Shown here in pieces: positions 41,457 to 51,052 of a stretch of 64,000 nt of DNA. The stretch spans positions 1-64,000 of the forward strand of contig JBCCPJ010000016.1 in assembly GCA_039024895.1 (NCBI GenBank), read 5' to 3'. Numbering within the stretch: the first letter of the stretch is position 1; each line of letters starts with the position of its first letter. The notes under the pieces are model-generated. The model was given only the letters and a program-made list of their open reading frames with translations. It was not told the origin of the DNA and did not search any database. Made by a program: the position numbers and the translations under genes. The stretch is from JAJDOD01 sp039024895 (lineage in GTDB: Bacteria; Pseudomonadota; Alphaproteobacteria; Rhodobacterales; Rhodobacteraceae).

Positions 41457-42981
41457 TCTGAAATCATGCCTTACCCTTTGGTTTCTGGGGGCTGGCGGCG
41501 TTTTGGCAGAAGCGACCGAGCCGCTCAGCGTGATCGATTGGTTGTCCAACTCGGTAGCAACCGCGGTGCCGCCACCAGCAACCATGGACGAAACGAGCGG
41601 TGCCTCCGCGCCCGAGGTCGTCCGCGTTCTTCCATTGGACACTCCGGTTCCAGACGCGGCCGGAGTTGTGGACCCGTCCGCCCTGGGTATTCCATCGGAT
41701 TTTTGGGGGCGGAGCTCCGCGGCGGATTTGGCCAATGCGCTAGGGCGGATACGGCTTTCACCGGATGCGCCGCCCACGCTTTCTCGTTTTCTGTCGGATT
41801 TCCTGCAGGCGCGCCTTGATCCTCCAATCGATGCCGCTGTGGATGACCGACTATTTTTTGCCCGCGTTGACCGGCTGCTGGAAAAGGGCCATCTCGACGC
41901 CGCACGTGCGTTGGTTGAAGCAACGGAGGTTGCCGGGCCACAAGCGTTCCGCCGGTTGTTCGATGTCTCTTTGCTGCAGGGGGCGGAGACCGAAGCTTGC
42001 CGCAAAATCGAGGCTATCCCTGATCTGTCACCGACCTATTCGGCGCGGATATTCTGCCTCGCCCGTTTAGGAGAATTCGATGTGGCGGCCCTGACGCTCG
42101 GGAACGCTGAAACGCTTGGGATTTTGTCACCTGAGGAAGACGCGCTTCTTTTGCACTTCCTCGATCCGGAGTTGTTTGAGGGTGAACCAATTCCGCCCGC
42201 TCCAAAGGTCCCAACCCCCCTACAATTCAGGCTCTACGAGGCAGTAGGCGAACGCATATCAACGGAAGGTTTACCGCTGGCATTCGCATTCGCTGACATG
42301 TCCACTGACGTCGGCTGGAAAGCGCGGCTTAGTGCTGCTGAACGTTTAGCTACAAGTGAAGCGATCTCTTTTCAACATTTGTTGGGCGTCTATCGCGAAC
42401 GCGGTCCGTCGGCATCCGGAGCGGTTTGGGAGCGGATACGCGCAATCACAGCCTTGGCAGATGCCTTGGAAGATCAAGATGGACCAGCCCTTGTGCACGC
42501 ACTTCCCTCCGCTTGGGGTGCCGCCGATCAGGCGGGATATACCGCATTGCTGGCGCTTTGGTTGAACCAGTCGCTTCCTTTAATTGAAGTCCCAAATCGG
42601 GCGACACATATCGCGTTTGAGGCCGCCCTATTGGCAGGAAATGCCGAGCAAGCAGAAAGGTTCGCTTCGTCGGGTGCCGGCGACCAGTTTCTCCTCTCCA
42701 TCGCCCGGGATCAGGTTGGCTCGGTGGCGGCTGCGGATCCGCTTGGGCGGGCCGTCTTGCGAGGCCTTTCCGGTGTGCGCACGGGTTCCACTCTTGAGGG
42801 CTTGATTTCAGATGATCGGCGCGGTGAAGCACTATTGCGTGCGTTTGAGTATCTTTCCGATGGGGCGCCTGGAAACCCGAACATAACGTCCCAGGCGCTC
42901 ACTGCGGTGCGCCAACTGGGCTTGAACGACCTTGCGCGTCAAATAGCTGTCGAACTCATCCTGAAGGAGGGCGCGATTTGA
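41446..42981 (+). CDS. Large periplasmic protein, unknown function, coupled to xerD
   Basis: A 511-residue protein with a signal peptide (SLKSCLTLWFLGAGGVLA) and a long helical body rich in alanine, leucine and glutamate (LEKGHLDAARALVEATEVAG, LGEFDVAALTLGNAETLGIL), suggesting helical repeats resembling TPR solenoids. A proline/alanine-rich linker follows the signal. I know no characterised homologue. It overlaps the small membrane protein gene upstream and xerD downstream (ATTTGA with start at 42978), so the three form one unit. Confidence 0.82.
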   Translation: MAISLKSCLTLWFLGAGGVLAEATEPLSVIDWLSNSVATAVPPPATMDETSGASAPEVVRVLPLDTPVPDAAGVVDPSALGIPSDFWGRSSAADLANALGRIRLSPDAPPTLSRFLSDFLQARLDPPIDAAVDDRLFFARVDRLLEKGHLDAARALVEATEVAGPQAFRRLFDVSLLQGAETEACRKIEAIPDLSPTYSARIFCLARLGEFDVAALTLGNAETLGILSPEEDALLLHFLDPELFEGEPIPPAPKVPTPLQFRLYEAVGERISTEGLPLAFAFADMSTDVGWKARLSAAERLATSEAISFQHLLGVYRERGPSASGAVWERIRAITALADALEDQDGPALVHALPSAWGAADQAGYTALLALWLNQSLPLIEVPNRATHIAFEAALLAGNAEQAERFASSGAGDQFLLSIARDQVGSVAAADPLGRAVLRGLSGVRTGSTLEGLISDDRRGEALLRAFEYLSDGAPGNPNITSQALTAVRQLGLNDLARQIAVELILKEGAI

Positions 42982-43910
42982 ACGCAATGGCGCGGATCGA
43001 GATGTTTTTGGAAGCACAAGCTGCTGAGCTTGATGCGTCGCGCAATACACAACTGGCCTATGCGCGTGATCTGAAAGACTTCACGGGCTGGTTAACACGA
43101 AGGCAGCTTGATTTCCTCGATGTACATCAGCCTGACATCGAAGCTTATTTGATCGATCTTGATGCCAGTGGGATGAGCCGTTCCACGCGAGCACGGCGTT
43201 TATCGGCCATCCGGCAGTTCTATCGGTTTTGTTTTGAGGAAGGTTGGCGCAAGGATAACCCAGCGATCCGCATCAAGGGGCCGGGGCGCGATAAGCGTTT
43301 GCCCAAAACACTGAGCGAAACTGAGGTTGACGATCTATTGCGCGCGGCAACGCGCATGGGTCGGGACAGCGATCGCATGCGCAATGTCTGCTTGATGGAA
43401 TTGCTCTACGCGACGGGTATGCGGGTCTCTGAATTGGTGTCGTTACCTGTCGCTGCCGCAAGAGGTGACCCGCGGATGCTGTTGATTGTGGGGAAGGGTG
43501 GCAAGGAACGTATGGTTCCGCTGTCCCCACCTGCGCGCGACGCATTAACCGCGTGGCTTGAGCGCCGGGATGCCTTGGAGGACTTGGCCAAACTCGAACG
43601 CGGCACGCCTCCTTCAAAGTTCCTTTTCCCGTCCCATGGCAAAGCCGGGCATCTGACGCGGCACCGTTTCTATGGCATCATCAAAGAACTTGCCTTGGAG
43701 GGGGGCGTTCGCCCTGACAAAGTAACACCGCATACGCTGCGCCATGCTTTTGCAACGCATCTTCTCGCGCGTGGGGCGGATTTACGCGCTATTCAGACGC
43801 TGCTTGGGCATGCTGATGTTGCGACCACTGAAATTTATACGCACGTGCTCGACGAGCGTTTGAAGGAATTGGTTTTGGAGCACCATCCTCTGGCTAAAGA
43901 CAAACCCTAG
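42978..43910 (+). CDS. xerD: Tyrosine recombinase XerD
   Basis: A 310-residue site-specific recombinase that, with XerC, resolves chromosome dimers at dif. The N-terminal SAM-like domain covers about 1-90. The catalytic set is complete: R in LLYATGMRVSELVSLP, K in VGKGGKERMVPLS, H and R in TPHTLRHAFATHLLARG, H in LLGHADVATTEIYTHV and the tyrosine in that last motif. Start TTG or ATG near 42978 is coupled to the gene before. No integrase-type extensions are present. Confidence 0.93.
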   Translation: MNAMARIEMFLEAQAAELDASRNTQLAYARDLKDFTGWLTRRQLDFLDVHQPDIEAYLIDLDASGMSRSTRARRLSAIRQFYRFCFEEGWRKDNPAIRIKGPGRDKRLPKTLSETEVDDLLRAATRMGRDSDRMRNVCLMELLYATGMRVSELVSLPVAAARGDPRMLLIVGKGGKERMVPLSPPARDALTAWLERRDALEDLAKLERGTPPSKFLFPSHGKAGHLTRHRFYGIIKELALEGGVRPDKVTPHTLRHAFATHLLARGADLRAIQTLLGHADVATTEIYTHVLDERLKELVLEHHPLAKDKP

Positions 43911-44692
43911 CGGCGGAGTGAAAACGGGAGAACGTCGTCCGAGGGCCAAATGCCGGTCGTTAGCGTCTCTTCATATCCCTGCGTCAGCCCGGCGGCACGC
44001 ATGGCTTTGCGTGCGCTGGCATGGTCATAGGACAGTCGTTCAAAAACAACGTCTCCTTTCGTCAGTATGCCATACCGAGTTGCGGGTCGCCCATCGTGTG
44101 GAGGAAGACCAATAACGCCTGCATTTATCCACTGATGCCGACCTATGCGCCGGTGGAAGGCAACACCGCAATGCCCTGCGATCACGCCATCAACCTGGCC
44201 AATCCGATTTTCAAGCGCGGAGATCTCTTCCAGGAATACCTCATCGGGAGTATCAGGCCAGATGAACCGACTTATTGCTGTGACACCGCCGTGCACCACG
44301 CCATAGCGCCTTCCAAACTGTGTCAAAACGCCGATTTCAGGCTGATCCGCCAGCCATGCGATCGTGTCCGGGTCGCAGGTGTCGGAAAGATAGGAATACC
44401 ATCCTTGCGACAATCGATCACATGTCGATCCCGCTTCGAAACCGCAGCCGCAGTCGAGCCCCCCTTCCGCAACCTGCCGTTCGCAATTGCCCGCAATACA
44501 ATGGACCGCCATGGCGCGCATCAGATCGACTGTAGCAACAGGATCGGCGCAATAGCCGACAACATCACCGGTGCAGATTGCGGGGCGTTCGCCAATCGTC
44601 TGAGACAGAGCTTCGAGTGCCTGAAGGTTCGAATAAGGCCCACCAAAAAGCACAACTGGTTCATCAAGGGGCCCAATATCACGCACGCGCAT
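43907..44692 (-). CDS. Metallophosphoesterase-fold protein with altered metal motifs
   Basis: A 261-residue protein of the YfcE-like group. Motif II is GDVVGY (42-47) and motif III GNCE (68-71); VHGG also remains. However, motif I, normally D-x-H-G-N, reads G-P-Y-S-N (18-22), and the last motif GHTH reads GHCG. The metal-binding aspartate and two histidines are therefore missing, so phosphatase activity may be lost or the metal site changed. GAGGG precedes the ATG at 44692. It ends within the xerD stop region on the opposite strand. Confidence 0.85.
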   Translation of the reverse strand: MRVRDIGPLDEPVVLFGGPYSNLQALEALSQTIGERPAICTGDVVGYCADPVATVDLMRAMAVHCIAGNCERQVAEGGLDCGCGFEAGSTCDRLSQGWYSYLSDTCDPDTIAWLADQPEIGVLTQFGRRYGVVHGGVTAISRFIWPDTPDEVFLEEISALENRIGQVDGVIAGHCGVAFHRRIGRHQWINAGVIGLPPHDGRPATRYGILTKGDVVFERLSYDHASARKAMRAAGLTQGYEETLTTGIWPSDDVLPFSLRR

Positions 44693-44763
44693 CTCTTGCC
44701 CTCTCTTGATTGCTACCACATAGACCCCATAAAGGGTAGACGACCCTATTTTGACAAGGAAAA

Positions 44764-46068
44764 ATGGAAAATTCAGCCCCCATGATCGATGCCGCGTTCT
44801 GGATCATAAGCGGATCGATCTTTTGCTTGCTGATACTGTCAGGTTTCTTTTCCGGCAGTGAAACGGCGCTAACCGCTGCATCCCGCGGCCAACTCAAATC
44901 TCGTGCGGAGAAGGGTGATAAGGGGGCCGGTAAGGCACTTAAGCTGACCGAAGATAGTGAACGGCTGATCGGTTCAATCCTTCTTGGGAACAATCTGGTC
45001 AATATCCTTGCAACATCGCTTGCAACAGCGATGTTCACGCGTCTTTTCGGCGAAAGCGGTGTTGCCTTGGCCACCCTCGTGATGACCCTCCTCGTGCTGA
45101 TCTTTGCCGAGGTGCTTCCCAAAACCTACGCAATTTCAAATTCTGAAACCGCTGCTGCGCTGGTTGCTCGACCGATCGGCGTTATCGTCACATTGCTTGC
45201 GCCCGTTGTCAGCGCAGTGCGTGCCATTGTGCGGGCAGTTCTCGCGATCTTTGGCGTCAAAATCGATCCCGACAGCAACATTATGTCGGTTCGCGATGAG
45301 ATTGCCGGCGCGTTGCAATTGGGCCATTCGGAAGGCGTTGTTGAAAAAGAGGATCGAGACCGCATCCTCGGCGCGCTTGATTTGGCAGATCGCACGGTCG
45401 AAGAGATTATGCTTCACCGCAGCGAGATTGAAACCATAGACGCCGATCTATCGCCGCAAGAAATTTTGGATATCTGTCTTCATTCAAATCACACGCGTCT
45501 TCCCATGTACCGCGAGGAACAAGAGAACATCATCGGTGTTCTCCACGCAAAGGACCTGTTGCGCGCCGTATACGGTCGATTTTCTGAAGATGTCCCAGCA
45601 GATATGTTTGAGGGCTTTGACCCACTCCAAGTGGCGATGGAACCGTATTTTGTACCGGAAACGACCCCGTTAGATGAGCAAATGCGCCAATTCCTCCGGC
45701 GCTCTACGCATTTTGCCTTGGTTGTTGATGAATATGGTGCGTTGCAGGGTCTAATCACGCTCGAGGATATTCTGGAGGAGATCGTCGGCGAAATAACTGA
45801 CGAATTCGATATCGACGAGGATCACCCGTTGCGCCGGACGGAAGCCGGGGATGTGATTGTCGATGGCGCTATGACGATCCGCGATCTGAACCGCGCCATG
45901 GATTGGTCCCTCCCCGACGAAGAGGCCGTGACGGTAGCCGGTCTCGTGATCCATGAAGCACAGACTATCCCCACGAGGGGGCAGGTTTTCTCTTTCCATA
46001 ACCGACGGTTTGAAGTGTTGGAGCGCAAGGAAAACAGGATAACCCGCCTGAAGATCCGCACTGTTTAA
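44764..46068 (+). CDS. CorC/HlyC-family membrane protein with CBS pair
   Basis: A 434-residue protein with a DUF21 membrane domain (about 1-190, three to four helices, starting SGFFSGSETALTAASRGQLK), two CBS domains (about 210-340, ADLSPQEILDICLHSNHTRL and THFALVVDEYGALQGLITLE) and a C-terminal CorC_HlyC domain. The family includes magnesium and cobalt transporters of the CNNM/MpfA type. Hemolysin names in databases are historical. Confidence 0.92.
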   Translation: MENSAPMIDAAFWIISGSIFCLLILSGFFSGSETALTAASRGQLKSRAEKGDKGAGKALKLTEDSERLIGSILLGNNLVNILATSLATAMFTRLFGESGVALATLVMTLLVLIFAEVLPKTYAISNSETAAALVARPIGVIVTLLAPVVSAVRAIVRAVLAIFGVKIDPDSNIMSVRDEIAGALQLGHSEGVVEKEDRDRILGALDLADRTVEEIMLHRSEIETIDADLSPQEILDICLHSNHTRLPMYREEQENIIGVLHAKDLLRAVYGRFSEDVPADMFEGFDPLQVAMEPYFVPETTPLDEQMRQFLRRSTHFALVVDEYGALQGLITLEDILEEIVGEITDEFDIDEDHPLRRTEAGDVIVDGAMTIRDLNRAMDWSLPDEEAVTVAGLVIHEAQTIPTRGQVFSFHNRRFEVLERKENRITRLKIRTV

Positions 46069-46169
46069 ACTGTCGGTTGGATCCCATGCGTTTGACTGCC
46101 ATTGCATAAAACTATTGCTTTTTTGCTCTCTTGCCGTGACGCTAAAAAGCGCTAGGGACGGAGGAATTC

Positions 46170-47765
46170 ATGGCAGATATCCACGCCGGCGAAACAGAGG
46201 TTGCCCAAGATCCTGATTTCGCTACAGATTTTGAAATCGGTCAACACAATATCAGACCGCTTGGGCTTGACATACACAACCCGGTTTTCGTCATTTCGAG
46301 CTTGCTAATCATCGCTTTTGTTGTGATTTCGTTGGCAAATCAGGCGGCGTCGGCCGAGTTTTTTGGTTGGCTCAGACCGTTTTTGACCAGTGAATTCGAC
46401 TGGTTTCTTGTGCTTTCGGTTGATGTGATTTTGCTGTTTTGTCTGGTGCTTATCGTATTGCCCATCGGCTCGGTCCGAATAGGTGGCAAAGACGCGGTAC
46501 CGGATTACTCCTATGCCGGGTGGATCGCGATGATGTTCGCGGCTGGAATTGGCATCGGCCTTTTGTTCTTCGGTGTGCTCGAACCGACCTACTACAACTT
46601 CTCGGAAGGTGGGAATGCACGACCGCTAGGCATCGATATCAACGAGCCTGGCAATGAGTATATCGGTGTTGTTGGGACGATCCATCACTGGGGCCTTGGC
46701 GGCTGGTGTGTTTATGCCCTGGTCGGTCTTACGCTTGCTGTGTTCGCCTATAACAAGGGCATGCCGATGACACTTCGGTCGGCCTTCTATCCCATCTTGG
46801 GGGAGCGCATCTGGGGATGGTGGGGCCACGCCATCGACATCCTTGCAGTGTTCGCGACGCTCTTTGGCCTCACAACATCGCTTGGACTGGGCGCACAACA
46901 GGTGGCTTTTGGTTTGAACGAGGTTTTCGGGATCGAAACAACAAATACCGTTGTGGTGCTGCTTATCCTCGGCATTACAGCCGTTGCACTCTGTTCCGTC
47001 ATGCTAGGTATGGACGCTGGTGTGAAGCGACTGTCCGAGATCAACATGATCATGGCCGTCGCCCTGTTCCTGTTTGTTTTCTTCGTAACCGGCGCAGTGG
47101 CAGCGCTGACACGCTATGCAAACGTTATGGTCGATTACGTTATGCTGCTACCGGCCTTGTCGAACCCCTTCGGACGTGAAGACACAAGCTTCTTCCACGG
47201 CTGGACGACATTTTATTGGGCGTGGTGGATCGCATGGTCGCCTTTTGTCGGCATGTTCATTGCACGTATTTCCAAAGGACGGACCGTACGTGAGTTCATC
47301 CTGTGTGCCCTGATTGCACCGACCTTGGTCTGCGCTCTCTGGATGTCGACCTTTGGCGGTGCCGCTATCGACATGCTGAATGCAGGTGGCGCAGAGGGCG
47401 TCAAAGCGACGGTGATTGACAGCTACAAGCCAGAGGGCGCGCTCTTTGGTTTCCTACAGGAGCTGCCTTTGTACGGGTTCATTTCGCCGATTGCGCTGGT
47501 GTTGATCGTGATCTTCTTTGTGACGTCTTCGGACAGCGGAAGCTTGGTGATCGATACCATTACGGCTGGCGGCAAAATGGATGCACCTGTTATCCAGCGC
47601 GTATTCTGGTGCACCCTTGAGGGGCTAGTTGCGATCGCACTACTTCTCGGTGGTGGACTAGCTGCATTGCAAGGGGCAGCGGTTTCGACCGGGATCCCCT
47701 TCACTATAGTCGTGCTCCTAATGTGCTATTGCGTCTACAAGGCGCTCAGCACCGAGGAAAGATAA
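46170..47765 (+). CDS. BCCT-family betaine/choline/carnitine transporter
   Basis: A 531-residue sodium- or proton-coupled carrier with about twelve membrane segments. The glycine stretch MFAAGIGIGLLFFGVLEP and the aromatic substrate-box region FYWAWWIAWSPFVGMFIARI are present, followed by FVTSSDSGSLVIDTI. Such carriers import glycine betaine, choline or DMSP for osmoprotection or catabolism, a frequent trait in marine Rhodobacteraceae. No catabolic genes are adjacent. Confidence 0.95.
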   Translation: MADIHAGETEVAQDPDFATDFEIGQHNIRPLGLDIHNPVFVISSLLIIAFVVISLANQAASAEFFGWLRPFLTSEFDWFLVLSVDVILLFCLVLIVLPIGSVRIGGKDAVPDYSYAGWIAMMFAAGIGIGLLFFGVLEPTYYNFSEGGNARPLGIDINEPGNEYIGVVGTIHHWGLGGWCVYALVGLTLAVFAYNKGMPMTLRSAFYPILGERIWGWWGHAIDILAVFATLFGLTTSLGLGAQQVAFGLNEVFGIETTNTVVVLLILGITAVALCSVMLGMDAGVKRLSEINMIMAVALFLFVFFVTGAVAALTRYANVMVDYVMLLPALSNPFGREDTSFFHGWTTFYWAWWIAWSPFVGMFIARISKGRTVREFILCALIAPTLVCALWMSTFGGAAIDMLNAGGAEGVKATVIDSYKPEGALFGFLQELPLYGFISPIALVLIVIFFVTSSDSGSLVIDTITAGGKMDAPVIQRVFWCTLEGLVAIALLLGGGLAALQGAAVSTGIPFTIVVLLMCYCVYKALSTEER

Positions 47766-47778
47766 TCCAAGACAAGAG

Positions 47779-47808
47779 GGGCCGGCGCCAAGCCGGCCCT
47801 TCCTTTTG
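47779..47808 (+). terminator. Intrinsic terminator after the BCCT gene
   Basis: GGGCCGGC-GCCAA-GCCGGCCC (47779-47799) is a perfect 8-bp GC stem followed by TTCCTTTT. It is the best intrinsic terminator in the window and lies 13 bases after the stop. Confidence 0.85.
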
Positions 47809-47884
47809 GGTAGAATTTGTTGAAGTGTTTGACGGTCCTAGCCTGTCTGCTCCGCAAAAGCCTTTACCTAAGAACCCTCTCTCA

Positions 47885-49747
47885 TCAGCGCTCAGTTAGT
47901 TTCAACTCGATCCGCCGGTTTTGTGCGCGCGCCGCAGCCGTATCATCCCGGTTGACGGGGCGGTATTCGCCAAACCCCGTTGCCGCTAGACGTTCTGGCG
48001 GGAAGCCAAGACCTTCCGTCAAGTACCTGACGACCGACAAAGCCCGAGCTTGGCTAAGCTCCCAGTTATCCGCGAATGTTCCCGTGCCCGAAAGCGGTAT
48101 GTTATCGGTATGACCGTCAACGCGAATGATCCAGTCGATCCCGCTCGGAATTTGATCGGAAACATCGCTGAGGATCGAGGCCACCTGACCAATGGAACTC
48201 TGCCCTGCACTGGACAGGGTTGCTGATGCACTTTCGAAAAGGACTTCCGACGAAAATACGAAGCGGTCACCGACAATTTGGACACCTTCGCGGTCGCCCA
48301 GCACTTGTCGCAACGTGCCAAAGAACTCGGAGCGGTACTCAGCCAGGTCTTGAACCTCAGCGCCAAGCCGTTCTGCCTCCAGGCGAAGACGTTCAGCTTC
48401 TGCGGCCTCCAACTCAGCTCGACGGTTTTCTTCGGCCGCTGCGCGCGCCAAAGCTTGGTTCAACTGCGAGCCCAAGGTCTCGATACGAATTTGCGATTCC
48501 GCATCCTGTTCGGCGGCGCTGTCCAACAAACCTTGCAATGAAGATAACTCGGCACGCAATGAGGCCACCTGCTGGTTCAAGGCTTCCACCTGCAACTGTG
48601 CTTGCTCTGAAACGGAAGTTTCCTGTTCCAACTGCCGCCGTGCCGCAGCCAATAACGTCTCCTGACGTTCCCGCTCCGTCAATTGAGCCGCGCTGGTGTT
48701 CTCTGCGGCGATCTTGGCGGCCAATGCGGCGGCCAATTGATCGCGCAAGTCATCCGTTTCAGCAACACCGCCGCGTAAGGCCGTTACTTCCAACTCTAAA
48801 CGTTGCCGCGACGTCTCCGCTTCCGTCAGGCGGGTGAAAAGTTCCGCGCTTGAGGCTTCATTGGCGGCCAGGCTAGTTTCTGCCGCTTCAAGCTGCACCA
48901 AAACCTCCGCGAGACGATCATTGAGATCGCTTTCGACTGCATTCGCAGCAGCAAGCAGTGTCAGCGTGTCTTCGGCGTTCTTGCGTTGCTCTTCGAGTGC
49001 AAGCGACATCGCCATCAGTTCCGCTTCGGATTCTTCCAAGCGCTCTCGTAACGACTGTGCGATGGCGACCTCCGCCAGGCGCGCTTGTTCTGCGGCTGAC
49101 AGGGCAGTTTGAGCGTTGGCTAGCTCGGTCTCCCGCGTTTCTGCTTCTGCCTGCAACTCAGCCGACAGGGCTTCCAGAGCCTCACGTTGCGCAGCCGCCA
49201 GGCGCGCCGCCTCCGCTTGCGCGTCGATTTCGTCCCGCGCGCGGGCGAGAGCGAGTTGCGCTGCTTCTTGTTCCGAGATTAGCCGTTCTTGCGCGGCTTC
49301 CAGTTCTTCGACGCTTGCCGCGAGGCGGGTGCCTTCCGCGACTGCCGCATCGCGCTCAGACAAAAGCGTGGCGACTTGCGCCTCGAAAGTGGCAATGGCG
49401 GCGTCACGTTCTGCTAAAGTGCGCGCCTGTTGGTCTATTTGGCCCGAAAGGTTGGCGATCAGTGTTTCTTGTTGAGCGCGCTCGTCCTGCAGATTGGCGA
49501 CGTCGTCTTCCAGTCGGGCCGTTGTTTGTTGTGCGAGCCCGAGCGCTTGGCTGAGGGCGCTGATCTCTGTATTCAGTTGGTTCAGTTCGTCTTCTTGGCC
49601 GGTGATCGTTTCCCGTTGGATCGCCTGCACAATCATGAAGATGGTCAGCACGAACATCAGCACCAACAACAGTGCCGTCATAGCATCCACAAATCCGGGC
49701 CAGATAGAGCCCGACATGCGCTGCACGGATCGCCGTGTCAGCGCCAT
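47885..49747 (-). CDS. OmpA-domain protein with long coiled coil (MotB-like)
   Basis: A 620-residue protein: an N-terminal membrane helix (FVDAMTALLLVLMFVLTIFM, about 20-40), a very long periplasmic coiled coil (about 50-480, alanine/glutamate/arginine heptads), and a C-terminal OmpA peptidoglycan-binding domain (SSIGQVASILSDVSDQIPSG, RVDGHTDNIPLSG, YGLGFPPERLAATGFGEYRP-like region ending in RIELKLTE). The aspartate in the membrane helix (FVDAMTA) corresponds to the proton-channel aspartate of MotB. It follows the ExbB/MotA-like gene by three bases and probably forms a proton-powered complex with it. Confidence 0.9.
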   Translation of the reverse strand: MALTRRSVQRMSGSIWPGFVDAMTALLLVLMFVLTIFMIVQAIQRETITGQEDELNQLNTEISALSQALGLAQQTTARLEDDVANLQDERAQQETLIANLSGQIDQQARTLAERDAAIATFEAQVATLLSERDAAVAEGTRLAASVEELEAAQERLISEQEAAQLALARARDEIDAQAEAARLAAAQREALEALSAELQAEAETRETELANAQTALSAAEQARLAEVAIAQSLRERLEESEAELMAMSLALEEQRKNAEDTLTLLAAANAVESDLNDRLAEVLVQLEAAETSLAANEASSAELFTRLTEAETSRQRLELEVTALRGGVAETDDLRDQLAAALAAKIAAENTSAAQLTERERQETLLAAARRQLEQETSVSEQAQLQVEALNQQVASLRAELSSLQGLLDSAAEQDAESQIRIETLGSQLNQALARAAAEENRRAELEAAEAERLRLEAERLGAEVQDLAEYRSEFFGTLRQVLGDREGVQIVGDRFVFSSEVLFESASATLSSAGQSSIGQVASILSDVSDQIPSGIDWIIRVDGHTDNIPLSGTGTFADNWELSQARALSVVRYLTEGLGFPPERLAATGFGEYRPVNRDDTAAARAQNRRIELKLTER

Positions 49748-49750
49748 TGA

Positions 49751-50869
49751 TCAAACCTCATCACGAGTGCGGCCAGATGTCCGGATGGCATTCGTGAGTT
49801 GAGCAATATCCGCGCGTAACTCACCGATGCTCTCTTGCCGACCAGCCGAGATTTCTTCGAGGATACGGAGCATCTGGACATCCATTGAACGCAGCCGCAT
49901 ACGACTTTCGGCGTCAAACTGCCCGCCCGCCTCAGAACCCATGCTATTGAGCGCCTCGGACAATCGGTTCTGACTTTCGATGATTTGGGACTGGTCGCCT
50001 TCACCAAACTGCGTGGCAAGCCGATTGACCGAGTTGATCAACTCGCCGAGGCGCGCATCCGTAGCCGCCTGTTGCTCGCCCATGAATTCAGCCAATTGGC
50101 CGATAACATTGCCGTCACCACCGGAGGCATCATCAGATGCAAAGCCAAGACGCGTAATGGTCGAAAGCCATTCTTCCAGTTCACGGTAGAACCTGTTCTG
50201 CCCATGGCTCGCGAAGAGTTCAAGCAAGCCAACCACCAACGACCCTGCAAGGCCGAGAAGCGACGACGCAAATGCGACGCCCATACCGCCTAGCTGCGTT
50301 TCAAGACCGGTCATCAAGCGTTCGAAAACCTCGACGCCCGTGTCACCTTCCTGCGGCGCCAATGAGCGGATCGTGTCCACGACGGCGGGCACAGTGGTCG
50401 CAAGGCCGTAGAATGTTCCTAGGAGACCAAGGAAAATCAATAGGTTTACAATGTACCGTGTGATGTCTCGCGCTTCGTCTATCCGGGTGGCGACTGTATC
50501 TAAGATCGACCGTGAAGATGAGGCATTCAGTTGCGTACGTGCGCCCTTTTTCCGGAGCAGTGCTGCAAGTGACGCCAGAAGCCTCGGTGCTTTGGTAAAT
50601 TGGTGGCCCGGGCGATCATGGGCAAAGCCTTCGATCCAGCTCACTGACGAAACAAGTTGGAACACTTGCCAAAAACAAGCGAGGACGCCGATGATGAAAA
50701 CAAACCCGATGAACCCGTTCAGCAAAGGGTTTGCCAAGAAGACGGGTGCGACTTGCGGATAAAGGAGATAAGCCCCTGCGCCAACCAGTGCCAAAACGAT
50801 CAGCATCGTCAGCATTTGACGGTACGGTTGGGTAAAGTGCCGCTCGAAGGTGCGATCCGGTGTGTCCAT
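49751..50869 (-). CDS. ExbB/MotA/TolQ-family membrane protein
   Basis: A protein of about 372 residues. Three hydrophobic segments are seen at about 20-80 (two) and 140-200, with the ExbB-type segment LLGTFYGLATTVPAVVDTIR and LGGMGVAFASSLLGLAGSLV lining the proton channel. A 130-residue helical C-terminal tail extends beyond the usual ExbB length. The start at 50869 follows GGAG; an ATG 21 bases upstream is also possible. Its partner OmpA gene is next; no ExbD gene is present. Confidence 0.9.
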   Translation of the reverse strand: MDTPDRTFERHFTQPYRQMLTMLIVLALVGAGAYLLYPQVAPVFLANPLLNGFIGFVFIIGVLACFWQVFQLVSSVSWIEGFAHDRPGHQFTKAPRLLASLAALLRKKGARTQLNASSSRSILDTVATRIDEARDITRYIVNLLIFLGLLGTFYGLATTVPAVVDTIRSLAPQEGDTGVEVFERLMTGLETQLGGMGVAFASSLLGLAGSLVVGLLELFASHGQNRFYRELEEWLSTITRLGFASDDASGGDGNVIGQLAEFMGEQQAATDARLGELINSVNRLATQFGEGDQSQIIESQNRLSEALNSMGSEAGGQFDAESRMRLRSMDVQMLRILEEISAGRQESIGELRADIAQLTNAIRTSGRTRDEV

Positions 50870-51052
50870 CGAGGCTCCGGGTCCTGTCATTTCTTTCGCC
50901 CGAACAATAGGCAATAGTATTCCCGCTGCCAATGGGGGAAACGCTTTTGGACCTTTGGCTTGGGCGAGAGCCGGTGAATTGCAACCTATGGGATAGCGTT
51001 AGCGACGCGAAACCGCAAAGAACGCTGTTTTCCTGTGCAGATCGGCACTATG

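Noticed and set aside
47885..50869. Complete Zorya defence system
   Set aside because: Only ZorA/ZorB-like parts are present; no ZorC, ZorD or ZorE and the neighbours are housekeeping genes, so a defence label is not supported.
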